From: Whitmania pigra
Taxonomy: Eukaryota > Annelida > Clitellata > Hirudinida > Haemopidae
Assembly: GCA_021613335.1 (NCBI GenBank)
Contig: JAJTWR010000263.1
Location: forward strand, 3,584,001-3,648,000
Length of the DNA: 64,000 nt
Direction: 5' to 3'
Numbering within the stretch: the stretch's first letter is position 1; each line of letters begins with the position of its first letter. Position numbers and translations under genes: made by a program. Below are positions 10,744 through 22,444 of this stretch, piece by piece. Under the pieces are notes generated by a model. That model saw only the letters and a program-made list of their open reading frames with translations, had not been told where the DNA came from and searched no databases.

Positions 10744-11388
10744 CAGTTTTTTTTTTCTGCCGGAACACGTCGGAACGGCGTTCCGGAACCATTTTCTCCA
10801 GAAATTTATGACTTTTTAATTTAAATTAATTTAATAAAACTATTTTTATGGCTTTTCAAGTTGTAACTGACTACATGATCTATTATATATCAATATGCTA
10901 TAATCTACGTTAATAATATTAATCATATTCAAAATTTATAATTGAGTACCATGAATATATCATTAATTTAATTATAATTTAAACATATCTATGGTTCATG
11001 TTTCCGCTTGTCGATGGCAAAATAAACTTATTACATGTTATTGAGCTTTTTCAATAAAAGTTATTACAACTCCGGTAACGAAAAAAAGTCAAACCGAACA
11101 CAAAAAAAGTTAAAACGACAGCATCAGAAGTTATTTGTGCAGGGGAACAAGCTTAGACAACGACTAGCCAAGCTGCTGGAGCCTAGAGCAAAAACGAGAT
11201 TTCTGTTCAAAAAATTGAGTAGCTCTGCATTCGGGGAAGAAAGCTTGGTTTGAAACATGTTTGCGTTTGAAATTCAATATCTAATAAACTTAGTGTTTGT
11301 AGGGCTAATTTAAGTGTTATGATTTCTTATGAATTTAATCTTACATTAAGATGAGTTCCGGCACCTTTTTTTCTTGAAAAAAGCACTG
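10744..11388. mobile_element. Non-autonomous TIR element with 8-bp TSD (hAT-like)
   Basis: Perfect 8-bp direct repeats GTTGAAGG flank it at 10736-10743 and 11389-11396. The left end starts CAGTTTTTT and reaches GCCGGAAC; the right end, read inward, is CAGTGCTTTTTTC then GGTGCCGGAACTC, so the ends are imperfect inverted repeats. A GC palindrome lies near 10768-10790. A 72-codon Lys-rich ORF at 11035-11253 has no recognisable domain and is probably chance. Confidence 0.7.
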
Positions 11389-11477
11389 GTTGAAGGTAGT
11401 TTTTTTATGAACTTGAGTTTTGAGAAAGATTGCTCACAGTTGGCAGCACTAACAGCTCTGTCAAGGAAGATGGGCAG

Positions 11478-11667
11478 CGGCACCCCGTCATAATAGCCCG
11501 GCGACAAAATAGCCCCGTCAAAATAGCACCATCAAAACATAAAACTCATTTCATTTAATCAAATTTGAAATAAGTTACAGGTTAATGTATCAACTCATAT
11601 AAATATTTTTTTTATAAAGATACATTGACGGGGATATTTTGTCGCTGGGCTATTTTGACGGGTCACC
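11478..11667. mobile_element. 190-bp MITE with long TIRs and 9-bp TSD
   Basis: The left arm starts CGGCACCCCGTCATAATAG and continues CCCGGCGACAAAATAG, CCCCGTCAAAATAG. The right arm is its inverted copy ending GACGGGTCACC. The flanks GATGGGCAG at 11469-11477 and 11668-11676 are identical. Internal sequence is AT-rich with no ORF. A relative with expanded arms is at 20942-21232. Confidence 0.85.
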
Positions 11668-12178
11668 GATGGGCAGCAAGATCACAATAGTAGGGGAGGA
11701 ATGCGGTATGAAGTTGCATAAAGTTCAAATAATCCATCGATTTTGTCGTTTCCTGAGACTTCCACAAAATACTGCTATGTCTTCCTCTCGGCAAAGAATT
11801 GCTCTTTTATAATATCTTCATCAACTTCACGAAGCTGACAATCATAATTATCATAAAGCAGATTTGAAGGTCTATGTATGTTCGAAGGTGCGTATTTATG
11901 TTTAAGATCATGAATTTACTGAAATGTACAAGATATAGCAAGTCTATAACGCATAACATTCCCAGTCTCAACTAAGCAAATCCTAGCGCTGCATCAGTCA
12001 ATCCTTTACCATTATTCGTTTCTTTTTGCGGATTCTTTCGCTCCATGCTTATCCCCGTTTCAGAGCAGTCTTTGAGGTTTTGTCCATTGCTCGATTACTC
12101 CATCTAGTTTCTATAGCCCGCTAGTGATTAACATCCAGTGATTAACATTTTTACAAAAATTTTTCATTTTTCATTTTA

Positions 12179-13774
12179 TTTTCCGGACGGAAACCTTAAG
12201 GACACCATATATATTTGTGATAACTCGTTAAATGTAAGTTCAATATTACTCAATTTTTTATATAATAACTCTTTATGGTAGACAAAACATCCTGCAAAAT
12301 TTCAAAGAAATTTAACGAGTAGATCTTGTAAAATATGCAAAATAGCATTTTAGGGCCGTTTGAAAACGTTAAGGACATCCTTACTTATTTCCAATAAAAC
12401 TTGAAATTTGTCATAGTTATGCAAAATGCACTTTATGTAAATATTATTGATATATAAACCCAAAAAGAGTTAAAAATCGATGTGAAGTTTATAAAATTAC
12501 TATTTTATAAATGGCTTAAGGGGAAATGTTGTCTGACAAGGAGAAGGGACAGATTGAGGCCTTCAGACAAGCAAATTATTCGATCAGGGAAATTGGCAAT
12601 GAGCTCAAGCGATCCAAGACAGTCATCTGAAACTAGGTAAAGGCTTCTGAGGAACATGGTGCAAAAAGTGGAAGTTAAAAAAAATCACGGAAGACCCAAA
12701 ATACTGACGATTTGTCATCAGAGACTCCTGGTAAGAAAGGTTTCTTCAGGTAAATTTTCAGAAAATCAAATTAGAAATGAACTTGATTTAAGAATTTGTA
12801 AAAGTACAGTGTTAAGTTATTTGAGATCTAGTGGTATTTTATCATATGAACAAGATTAAAGATTTCAGCTCTTAAAAACCATCACTAGTTGGCAAAAGTG
12901 GAATGGGCCCAAACCATGCTCTCCAACAGAGATGGTTGGGGTAATATTATTTCTTCAGATGAGAAGAAATTTAACCTGGATGGACCTGATGGTCATCAGT
13001 TCTACTGGCATGACCTCAGATTAGAAAAAGAGACATTTTTTTAGTCAAATCATGGAGCAGGATCGGTGATGATTTGGGGAGGAACTCCCAGTGAAGGATT
13101 GACTGAATTAGCCTTTCTGGATGAGAAACCGTCTTTGGTGGATTATGTCAAAGTTTTAGGAGATCATCTGTTACCTTTTTGGGAAAATTATTATGGAGGA
13201 AATTTTATTTTCCAGCAAGATAATGCCCAGATACACACTTCCAAATTGACAAAGACATTTTTCCAGAGGAGAAATTTGAAAGTTATGAGTTGGCCAGCTT
13301 GTTTCCCGGACTTAAATCCTATAGAAAATGTATGGGGAATGTTGTCAAGACTTGTTTACCACAATGGAAAGCAGTTTTACTCAAAATCTGACCTGGAAAA
13401 TGCCATTAGAAGTGCCTGGAAAGAACTGGACATAAAATTCGTAAAAACTCTAATAAAATCAATGGACAACAGATGTTTTAAAGTTATTGAAAATAAAAAA
13501 AACATTATTTCCTATTATTAAACTTTTTTCTTGTTTGTTCACAAAGTTTTTAGTCATTTTTTGATGATTTTTGTAAGTGTCTTTTATGGTTATTGTATGC
13601 CCCGAAATCACGTTTTTGGAATTTTAAAATTAATGCACAAACATATTTTGATGAAAATTTAAGAGATAATCACAAACACATAAATACATAACATATTAAA
13701 ATTTCCCCACAAAAATATTTCTTTATCGAGTTATTACGAAATAATGGGGTGTCCTTATGGCTTCGTCCTGACTG
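12179..13774 (+). mobile_element. Full-length decayed Tc1/mariner element
   Basis: Imperfect TIRs of about 50 bp include AAGGACACC followed by AACTCG at the left, and the inverse GGTGTCCTT with CGAGTT at the right. The right end closes with CAGT-type sequence (read inward) next to TA at 13775-13776; TA also precedes the left end at 12177-12178. Size, TIRs and TA target fit the Tc1 group. The left terminal bases have drifted from CAGT. Confidence 0.85.
12526..13521 (+). pseudogene. Tc1-type transposase pseudogene (DD34E)
   Basis: Reading starts MLSDKEKGQIEAFRQANYS (helix-turn-helix) at 12526 and hits stops near 12628. It continues in another frame at 12656-12859, where a GRPK motif recalls the Tc1 GRPR linker, then with a frameshift and a stop at about 13042. 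The open 3' part 13066-13521 carries FQQDNAQIHTS and PDLNPIENVWG, giving the second D and the E separated by 34 residues; the first D lies in SDEKKFNLDGPDG near 12956. All three catalytic positions survive but the frame is broken in at least three places. Confidence 0.88.
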
Positions 13775-13777
13775 TAT

Positions 13778-13990
13778 ATGTGGCCGATTTTCCAAAAAAC
13801 CAAAATTCGAAAAGTAGGGTGACCAAGTAAAAATTTATAATATCTTTTAAAATATTGGTCATAACTTACCATTATTTTCTGTTTCCCCATTGTGTGAACC
13901 ATCGTTTATAGTGTCAAACTATAAAAAAAGTTTTATTTACTTTGGTAGGATAAAAATTGATTGAGTTCATTTGATCATTAATTAAGTAAA
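13778..13990 (+). repeat. Dispersed repeat X, copy 1
   Basis: Collinear with 25070-25275 over about 200 bp: shared blocks ATTTTCCAAAAA, a GGGTGAC, TTTCCC, TACTTTGG and GAGTTCATTTGAT in the same order. It directly abuts the Tc1 right end. Family unknown. Confidence 0.55.
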
Positions 13991-14369
13991 TAAAATATTT
14001 TGAATTTTTTTCAAGCATTTGCAAGTGTTGTTTGAAAGAACATATCATTCCATTTTTTCTTTTCTGTTCAACATCATTTTCCTCAACGAAGACAACCCAA
14101 TCGGCCATCCTACAAAAGGCCGGTACGATTATTGGGAGCTAAGATGGCTAAGAACTTGTACTAAAAAAAGTATCTTAACCAACATCATATGTAAGGTTAA
14201 AGATTTCAAGGTTTGGGTTTTATAAAAAAAAAATTGGATTTTAAAAAGTGCATTAGAACAATTATTAAATTTTTAGCATCTCAGGCGACCCCTGGCAAAA
14301 ACAAATTGAGAACCGCTGACTTAAGTAAATGCTGTCCTATATCGGTCACGCTGTTCTTACATCTTTGGC

Positions 14370-14491
14370 CTGTGCGCCCGCATGGCCTAACGGTTAAGGC
14401 TGCGCCTCTCACGATGGCAGCACGGGGTTCAAGCCCCGCTGCGGGTGCACCGTCCTAATCATCTAGCTATGTAACGGACGTTAATAAAACA
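14370..14491 (+). mobile_element. Full-length tRNA-derived SINE (122 bp) with 13-bp TSD
   Basis: The head folds like a tRNA. GTGCGCCC at the 5' end pairs with GGGTGCAC; the A box TGGCCTAACGGTTAAGGC and the B box GGGTTCAAGCC (within the perfect T-stem CGGGG/CCCCG) form an internal Pol III promoter. The body is followed by CGTCCTAATCATCTAGC, TATGTAACGGACG and TTAATAAAACA, related to the 3' tail of the LINE at 54.3-57.7 kb. Perfect 13-bp duplications TTACATCTTTGGC (14357-14369, 14492-14504) mark both ends. It is not a tRNA gene, because the 3' tail and target duplications show retroposition. Confidence 0.9.
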
Positions 14492-14504
14492 TTACATCTT
14501 TGGC

Positions 14505-16921
14505 AGCTTCGGGGAACTTCCCTTGATGAAATTATGTCTACTCTCCCAGTATTTTTTTTTATGTTTCTTACGAGATCGCCCTAGTGCGTTTTTTTCTGAC
14601 ATACATTGAGGTCATTAGGTCATTTTTCTTCTTAACCTCTTGTCATAACTAGCCAGAGACTTGCATGCTCTTAAGATGACGTCACACTCTCTGTTTCGGT
14701 TCTGATCATTCCCATTACTTTATTGGTCCTTTTTTTGCTGTCCCCGCACATTGTCTGGAAGAATTCTTGCTTTGGTAAACAGTTATCCAAAAATCCATTT
14801 CTTCTTTACAAAACATTAAACTCTTACTTATTTAACTTTATGCAACTATATTCTTTTTTTTTAAGTTTTCCTACATGAAAGGCCACGCATTTGTTAACAT
14901 TAAATGTTATTTGTCATTTTACTGACAATACATGTACTAAATTTAAATATAAAAGTGTAAATCATGATTATCAGGATATTTATCTCTTCGTTTTGCATTA
15001 ATGCTTGATTTTATATAAGCGATTTCCACAAATTTCTACGAAAATTCTAAAATATAAAATGGGGAATATTGTAAATATTTAAACATATGAATAATGTATT
15101 TATAAAGTGGCTAAAATCATCGGATAAATGAATCGCTTTGTGGTAATCGCATTTATAACTTTACATAATGATACTAAGCCATTAATAATAAATTACTAGA
15201 TATATTTAATTACTTTTTTATTAAAATATTGAATAAAATAAAAATCGGTTGGTCTTTAAGAAAATTAAGTTTAAGAAGTTTCGCTAAATAATGTAAGGCA
15301 AATGTTTTAATTGTTACAACTTGTAACACATCAAACCGTTATCCGTGCCAAATTTAACTACGTAATTGAAATTAGACAACATTTTTAGCAATGTTTTACT
15401 ATTTATTTATTAAATAAATCTTTGATTTTTACAAATTTCAATTTTTCGACCTTGAAAGTATAAAAGTGATCTATTTATAGCCTCTTGCTCCACCCATACA
15501 CTAAAAATAGAATGTTGGACGTGCATGGAAGATGACGTCAGTTGATCCATTGATTGAAATCCAGCAAGAATTAATAAGCAATGAAGCTAATCAATATTAT
15601 TTAATTTATTAATGAGCAATAACGCTCTTTAATATTAACAAGCAATGTTTAATATTTTTACTGCGTTCCTCGCATCGAAGCCGAGCAAATTCATGCTAAA
15701 TGTTTGTCGACCGCACGCAGTTCTTAGTGAAACTGAGCTAAAGTTCATCAGATTATTGCTGTGATTTAAAACTATTGCTAGTTCTTACACAAATTCTTTC
15801 ATTTGCTTTAATTAAAAAAGATATTAATCTTTAAATTTACTTGACATTTGTAATGAATTTAAAGAAAAACAACTTATTCTGATTAAAATAAAAATAAAAT
15901 GGAGTAATTTCGAAGTGAAAAACAGTAAATGAATAGAACTTATTACTTGTAATTACGAAGAATGTGACACATGGTTAAATTTATTTTGAATCTACACATC
16001 AAAAATTTTGATTACAATTTTATGAAGGCTTTTATTTAATAAATTAGTTACCAAATACAAACGATACACAAATGACTATAATTCGCGGATAATAACTGGA
16101 AAGTGAACTAAAACGATATCGACTGAACTTTGAACTCATACTGAAACAACAACACAGCAACACAAGAAATAAAGAAGGAATAAGAGAAAGAGAGATAAAT
16201 TTCACTGTTCTCTGTGTCCGTTCACCAGGTTCACTAATGACGAACATGGTGATGAAAGAAAGGCAGTTAAATGAGGACACAATTTTTAGAAAGGAGAGTA
16301 TCCAAAAGAAATGCTGAAAGAAAGATAAAAAGATGGATGAGCGAAAAGATAAAGAGACCCGAATGGGATAGTGACGGAGGAAAGGGCCACTACCATCATC
16401 TGTAACTCCGTGTTTCAGCTGCTATGATCTGGTCGTCTTAAGCCCCGCTTGCTTGAACCTCTCCCATCATCAGCATCACTCTTTTCAATTTCATCTTTTA
16501 ATAGTAATTTTTGAATTTTCTGCACGCAATTATCGTCATCATAACCTCCTCAGACATCATCGCCATCATCGTCTACTCTCTTCGTCTTCACCATCTTTCC
16601 ATCTACTTCCAGCCAGGTTCACGACAGTCGTTACAGAGCAGTTGTGACCATATGTTTGAATTCTTCGATTCGTGAGCCTCAATAACAGCTGACCACAATT
16701 TCTTGACTTCATCAGGCGATTAATTATGGATACGTTAACACTAACTAATAAACTAATTGGCTCTAATTAAATTCTAAGAAACAAATTGAACTGACGAATA
16801 ACGATATCCTAGCATTCTTCCACGTTTGGAAAGTTTCAACTTCATTGCTCGTTGTCGCTGTCGTCGTTAGCTTAAATAATTAAATAAGAATCGAGAAGAT
16901 GAAAAGGAGCAGGCTACTAAC
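14505..16921. other. AT-rich gap, no gene recognised
   Basis: Only chance ORFs. CATCAT/TCATCA-rich low-complexity sequence lies around 16460-16610 and explains a His-rich spurious ORF. If the exon ending at 16922 belongs to a real minus-strand gene, its downstream exon or exons should be in or below this gap, but I could not pick one with confidence. Confidence 0.4.
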
Positions 16922-17107
16922 CTGTAAATAATGTTGTGCTGGATGGATCTAGCGCCATAAAATTCCGGAATAAGTGTTTTATTCCACTCAAGATGGAAAT
17001 AGTTGCGATCATACTGCTCTGCTGTCAAGTATTTTCTAGTCCCTGTTTTACGAATGAAATCAAAAGCATCCACAAGAAGTATGTCAAAAGCAGGTGAATT
17101 CATTTTT
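16922..17107 (-). CDS. Putative exon of unrecognised minus-strand gene (downstream of the pair)
   Basis: 186 nt between a pyrimidine-rich acceptor (TTTATTGTAG|A) and a strong donor (TTTACAG|GTTAGT), read on the minus strand. The encoded peptide has a balanced, non-AT-biased composition: MNSPAFDILLVDAFDFIRK, then a Tyr/His/Trp-containing part YFHLEWNKTLIPEFYGARS. It begins with one base completing a codon and ends with two bases over. The exon at 23881-24015 ends with two bases, so the pair splices in frame. I do not recognise the family. The intron would be 6.8 kb and hold several mobile elements. Confidence 0.45.
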
Positions 17108-20100
17108 CTACAATAAAAAAATTTACAGTTGTTTTTCAATTATTTTCTGTGACTTTAATTTTTCAATAACTAATTTTTCAATATTTTTCCTTTTTTCATA
17201 TAAATCAATACTTTTTAGCAACTAATTTCTTTACAAACTTTAAGTTCTTTAAGTTTCCTAAATTAACTGCTTAAAAGCATCAATACTCGTTCGAATCATT
17301 CGATGCTTTTGTTTGCATTTGGTTATTGCTTGACCTTTATTCGGGTAGGGTCACCCGGTTCTTGAACAACTTCAATTAGAACCTCAAATATGAGAGCAAA
17401 GTTATACCCACGATCAGGGTATTTCAAGGATCAAGGTGATCTCATGGAAGGTCACGCTAAATTGAATCGTAGCTGGAGACTAATGACTTGGGTCCATCTG
17501 AGAACACGTGATTAGGATCAAGTGCTTCAGAAATTACCTAAAGTTTCTCATGCAGAGGAAGTAATTTTTGCGCAATGTTGATGACTGAATGAGGAAGTCA
17601 GCAATTAGTGAACAATTGGAGCTAATAAGAGTTTCCAATGACCCGCAGAAGCTAACTGGGACCAGCTTCACGAGGGACGCACTCAACGACGCTATAAATT
17701 ATTTTAATTACGACCGTTCCAGATTTTCCACTACCGCTCTTGCTGTTTTATGGCTTGGTAGCACGAGCCAAGGAAAGCGACTTGTCCCGTCCAAGCGGAG
17801 ATGAATCAACCAGCTGATGTTTTTATCATTATTCTCTTCCCGCACCAATAACAACAATAATAAGTACAACAATCAACTGATTTTTTAAAGATTGTAAGCA
17901 TATGCATGAAGATTTTATGGTGGGCTGTTTCCGCAAAATTTGTGAAATGGTGAGGCTAACACAAGTGCCAGAAGATACACATTGGACAAATGTAGAAAGT
18001 AATTTTAATAAAACTGTGGGTTTGATAGCCATTAGATTGCATTTAAGGTGCATCTTGATCCGTTGCAACAGAACACCTCTACGTCCCTCCATCGAAAACC
18101 ACCGTGGATATAAAGATTACATTGTAGACAGCTTAGAGATCAAGGGAAAACTCAATGATGGTGGATATACATTAAGTTAGCAAAATAATGTTGTAAATTG
18201 TTGATAAAATATCTGAGAATAGACAGATAATAGTTAACCACATTTAATTGTTATTTGATATCCATAAATCCAAAAATTCCAGTTATGTTATTATTTTCTG
18301 TTTATATTGAATCGATTTATTTATGAAGAACAGTGAAGTCCGAGAAACTCTGCCCTAGACAGTTATTGTAAGAAAGTGATGAATTTATTCATAAGCTTAG
18401 TCTAAATGCATTAAGATATTATCGGATAATTAAAACAATGTAAAAGGTTGATATGTCAATAGGTCACTCGAACACGTCAGTTCAAACTGGTCACAACACC
18501 CAATAAGGTTCTATTGCCAGTATCAATACTTCGATGTAAACAGGGACTGAGCGAAGTTACAGGATAACTGTTCATCACAAAATCTTATTCTGGATGTTGT
18601 ATTAATACATATTTAAATATGAATACATGTTGCGAATGAATTTTTGAGGAAATCTGTGTAATTGATTGTACAAAGTTTGCGCATGTTGTTTGTGCCATGT
18701 GGATGCAGACCGAAACTGGAAGCTCTTTCAACGAGCTCTTTCATCGTAAATAGTGATTTTGATATTTACTCAAAGTATTTAAAGCTGATGACAAATCTCC
18801 AAGTTCCGCATCTGTATCCGTAGATGATCTTATAACATGCAGTGTAAGCGATTGTTATCTTGGAAACAAAAAGATTTCAGTACATCATAGCCCATGAAGG
18901 AATGATCAATAAAGTCTCAAAAATATTCTCGATCACCCTCAACGGACTTTCTAAAAAAAATCAAGACAAACCATCTTGGAAGTCCCAAAAATATTAATTT
19001 GAAAAGAGTTTTTGTGAGGTGTTTGTTTACTTGATTTGATGCCAACTAAAATGACCAGACAGTAGAATGAAGAATTACGTTAAAAAAATAAAATCTCTTC
19101 TGCAAGTTGCCAGTTGTGAGGATTTTAATGAAGATTATTTTACTATTACTTGTGATTATATCTTATTTACCCAATTATTACCGAAGAAAAAGTCCACAAT
19201 TTCCTCTTGCCATCGGAAGCACTTATCTCTCCTTATCGTATCTCAGAAGCAAGTTCAGAAGCGACTCAACCGAGATCGTTTGAACTCACGCATGACCATC
19301 GATCCTGATTCAAGCACATTTTTCACTATTTATTCCAGAAATAAATTTCTAGTCTAAAATATTTATTCAACTGATTATAAAATTAATTCGAAAATGAATG
19401 TTGATTTCCAAAAAGCAAAAATATTTTAATTATAAAAGGTTTACAAAATGTTATGAATGATCGCAAATCAGTGCTTAGTTGAGAAAATCAGTTTACTAAG
19501 TTGAATAAAGATCTAAATTGGATTAGATGACGGTTTCAATTGGATGCAAGCAAAAGTTATAAAGTATAAACAATTATTTTTTTGCACATTAAAGCAATTT
19601 CAAATTAAATGAATCTTAAGAAATACAAACAAGTCAGCAGCTTACAATTGCATAAAAAATAAGCTAGACATCCTGCACGGATGACGCGTTAATTTCCCCA
19701 ATATTTGTATTTGAAGTCTTGCTTTGATCGAATTTGTCGAATTCTACGTGATCAAATAAGTCTGAGGTTTTATACGAATCTAAATTAAAATTTTTACAAA
19801 ACTTATAAATAATTTGAAACTATACAAGGTTTAACAAATAGGGTTAAAAGTTTAAATCACTTTCTTTAAGTCACGATATTAGTAACATTTATCTGTTGTT
19901 GATAATGATGATGATGATTGAAAGTCGCGGTGGCGATGATGATGATGATGTGATGAAGAATTAGCCACACACATGAACCGGAGATGATGCTCCGAAAGCA
20001 TTGAATATATGACGCTAATGGAAAAAATAATTAGCATAAAAGTGAATGGATCAAATCAAATTAATTTCGTTTCAAAGTGTTTGCAATTTTTTATCTGAAG

Positions 20101-20941
20101 GTTTGAATTGACTTGCTTTCTGCAAAAATGTCTCTTGTGAGATTTCCTGACCATGATAAAGTATATATCAAACCTAATGTCGAATGTCACAGACACGAGT
20201 GATGAATTGAAGTTAATTTTATTAGAGAGATAAACCAAAACTTTATTTTCTCATTCGCTTCATTATTTTATTATATTTTTATTTTTATTTTGACTGCCTC
20301 TAAGAGCTATAGTTTGTTACAGTGCCTTAGCATTCTGAGACCTAGGAAATAAAAGGCACTTTAGGTATTCGCTGAATGAAATTTGAAATTATATGAATAG
20401 CCAGATCTATTTTTCGGTTTATTAAAGCTTCAAAGTTTGGAATGAAGGAGTACGGGATGATTAAATGACAACGGGTTTTCAAAGCCTCAATCGTTTGATG
20501 AATCGATAATCTTGCAATTAAGATACTCCATCGGAACTTCTGAAATACTTTTGAATGTCATTGAATTGAGTGTATATAAATTTGAGAAACCACGCTAGCT
20601 AAATTCCTAAATTAAAAATATATAAACTTTGAATGAAGCCAGAGTATGACTGCAATCGATTGATTTTTAATATTAAAATGTCTTTTGCAGAAATCACAAG
20701 GCCGGAAAAACCACTTATCCATTCCAGACCTTAAGGTAATCTGAAATGTTTGTGGTTGTTTTTAGCCGACCATTTGAGTGCCTTATATATCCAATCGGTA
20801 TTTTAATTTTAGGTTTTGCTTATTTGTTTTATAGCAACTGTGCATGATTTTATAATTAATAAAAACATTAAAAAGTCCAATATAGTATATTTCATGAATC
20901 TTGCAAATATATATAAAAACTTTTAGAACTATGTGATAACA
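17108..20941. other. Long AT-rich stretch (possible intron), no exon recognised
   Basis: Contains a (GAT)n-like microsatellite at about 19905-19955 and chance ORFs. One 92-codon plus-strand ORF (17902-18180) is free of low complexity, but I find no domain and no splice context for it. Confidence 0.35.
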
Positions 20942-21232
20942 GGTGACCCGTCATAACAGCCCGGCGACAAAACAGACTCTTCAAGTTGGTATTTAATATA
21001 AATTATCCTCACCTTATCATCACGTCATGTGGACATGTAACAAATCAACAAAGAACCAATTATACCGCTATTTTGACGGGGCTATTTTGTCGCCGGGCTA
21101 TACTGACGGGGCCGTTTTGACGGGGTTATTTTGTCTTGGGCTATTTTGTCACCGGGCTATATTGACGGGGCTGTTTTATCGGGGCTGTTTTGTCGGGACT
21201 ATTTTGTCTCCGGGCTGTTATGACGGGGTGCC
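20942..21232. mobile_element. Expanded relative of the 11.5-kb MITE, with iterated arm motif
   Basis: Begins GGTGACCCGTCATAACAG and CCCGGCGACAAAACAG and ends with the inverse CGGGCTGTTATGACGGGGTGCC. From about 21068 to 21232 the motif (CTATTTTGACGGGG or GTTTTGTCGGG with variants) is repeated about eight times in tandem, so the right arm has been amplified. No clear target duplication. A plus-strand ORF across it is an artefact of the repeat. Confidence 0.75.
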
Positions 21233-21707
21233 GCTTTTAATTGCATATTTTAAATGTATAATTATTTTAATGAGCTATAATTTTTTGATACGCTTGTAAA
21301 GGCTTTTCTTATGCGCCCATCTCATTAAATTGAAAAAATACATTTATTCTTGAATTAATTTATTCAAAAAATTATTAAATCATTTATTCTTGAATACATC
21401 ACTTGAGTTCTTCCAAAGAATCGTGAATGTGAAAATGAAGATCAAGTTTTACTTTTCAGCCTGACAATTAAATTAATGCCTTAAATGCCATTTAACGTGT
21501 CAAAGTCAGGACTGCCGTTCTCCCGACCAATCTTAGGATCTCAAGGTACCACACCGAGATGAGCACTCACTGTGATTACGGGTGTGGCCTTTGAGTGCCT
21601 GGACCATATTTTCTAGGTTTACCCAGATATGGATGCAGCGAGAAGAGAGCGGCATAACAATCTTATCCGCCGATTACAAAAGAAGCTGACCAAGAAAGGC
21701 TATATGC

Positions 21708-21895
21708 AGGTTAGCCGAATGGGTTACGTGCCTGCATACGGCGGTAAAGACAACAGTCGTAATGTGTCGTGTTCGAAACTCAGCCTGCACTGCCGCCAGC
21801 GCCCTTGGGAAGGAGCGCTATATAAATGGTTACAAGAAGCGCCTCTGACGCTATGCATATGGTGCTATATAAATGAAGTTACAATATTACAATTA
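21708..21895 (+). mobile_element. tRNA-derived SINE, second family (SINE2), inside the R2-like LINE
   Basis: The head has an A-box-like TTAGCCGAATGGGTTACG (21711) and a B-box-like GTTCGAAACTC (21771). The body repeats GCGCTATATAAAT twice. The 3' part AAGCGCCTCTGACGCTATGC, ATATGGTGCTATATAAATG then ATTACAATT matches the 3' end of the CR1/L2-type LINE at 33.9 kb. A degenerate relative lies at 46548-46700. Confidence 0.75.
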
Positions 21896-21902
21896 CAATA
21901 TC

Positions 21903-22018
21903 ACCATATATTGAGAACGTCAGGAGTTTGGGCCAAAACGTTTGATGACTCCTCTGATGATTCCCTGTCGGTTAGCTCCGCGGTAGGAGTTTCTAAGTTC
22001 TATATCACCATATATTGA
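21903..22018 (+). repeat. 18-bp direct repeats flanking a foreign segment
   Basis: ATATCACCATATATTGAG occurs at about 21898-21915 and again at 22001-22018. The roughly 85 bp between (GGCCAAAACGTTTGATGACT region) resembles 43130-43190. The duplication restores the R2-like frame when one copy and the insert are removed, so it looks like a target duplication. Confidence 0.6.
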
Positions 22019-22444
22019 GCCTCAAATTAATTTAGAAAGGAATTTCGGTATTCCAGACCTGGCATGGGAAAGGGATGAGTCAATAGTCTGCGATGTCACT
22101 ATCATTTCTGATACGGCCTCGTTGGACGAAGAACATATCAACAAAGTTCAAGAATATGACGACAAAGACGTCCATATTTGGATGACAAACAATTGACCAG
22201 CTGGTTTTCACTCTCTGCAAGTTCTCGTGACTGCCTTTGTTTGAAAATGGAGAAGAGTGCTCTCTTCAAAATCGTACAATGAGGACGAATAAATGCTCAA
22301 TACTTTGAAGGATAATAGCGCAATTCTTTATGAATACAGAAAGAACATATCAACAAAGTCCAAAAATATGACGACACAGACGTTTGGGTGACAAACAACC
22401 GTCCAGTTGATTTTCCCACTCCGCAGGTTCTATTGACTGAATTT

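Larger units (their letters stand above)
21560..22440 (+). pseudogene. R2-like LINE (restriction-like endonuclease type) 3' fragment, interrupted
   Basis: Decayed C-terminal ORF of an RLE-type non-LTR retrotransposon. The zinc-finger-like block CLDHIF..VYPDMDAARR runs into RERHNNLIRRLQKKLTKKGY (to about 21706), matching the usual H-x4-C plus RHN pattern. After an inserted SINE the frame resumes at EPQINLERNFGIPDLAWERD and SIVCDVTIISDTASLDEEH (about 22015-22135), the PD...D endonuclease core, with HINKVQEYD. Breaks: a stop at 21613, the SINE, a second insertion between two 18-bp repeats, a stop at 22195, and a partial tandem duplication (22131-22290 recurring at 22345-22490). Confidence 0.75.

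Noticed and set aside
14372..14447. A tRNA gene with cloverleaf-like fold and intact A and B boxes
   Set aside because: A 3' LINE-type tail and perfect 13-bp target duplications around the whole unit show it is the head of a SINE; the anticodon arm also pairs poorly.
16453..16647. His-rich plus-strand ORF
   Set aside because: Produced by CATCAT low-complexity sequence; no domain or splice context.
17902..18180. 92-codon plus-strand ORF
   Set aside because: Composition is not low complexity, but no family, no start context and no neighbouring exon; too weak to call.
21027..21299. Gly/Leu-repeat ORF
   Set aside because: It is the translation of the iterated MITE arm motif, not a gene.
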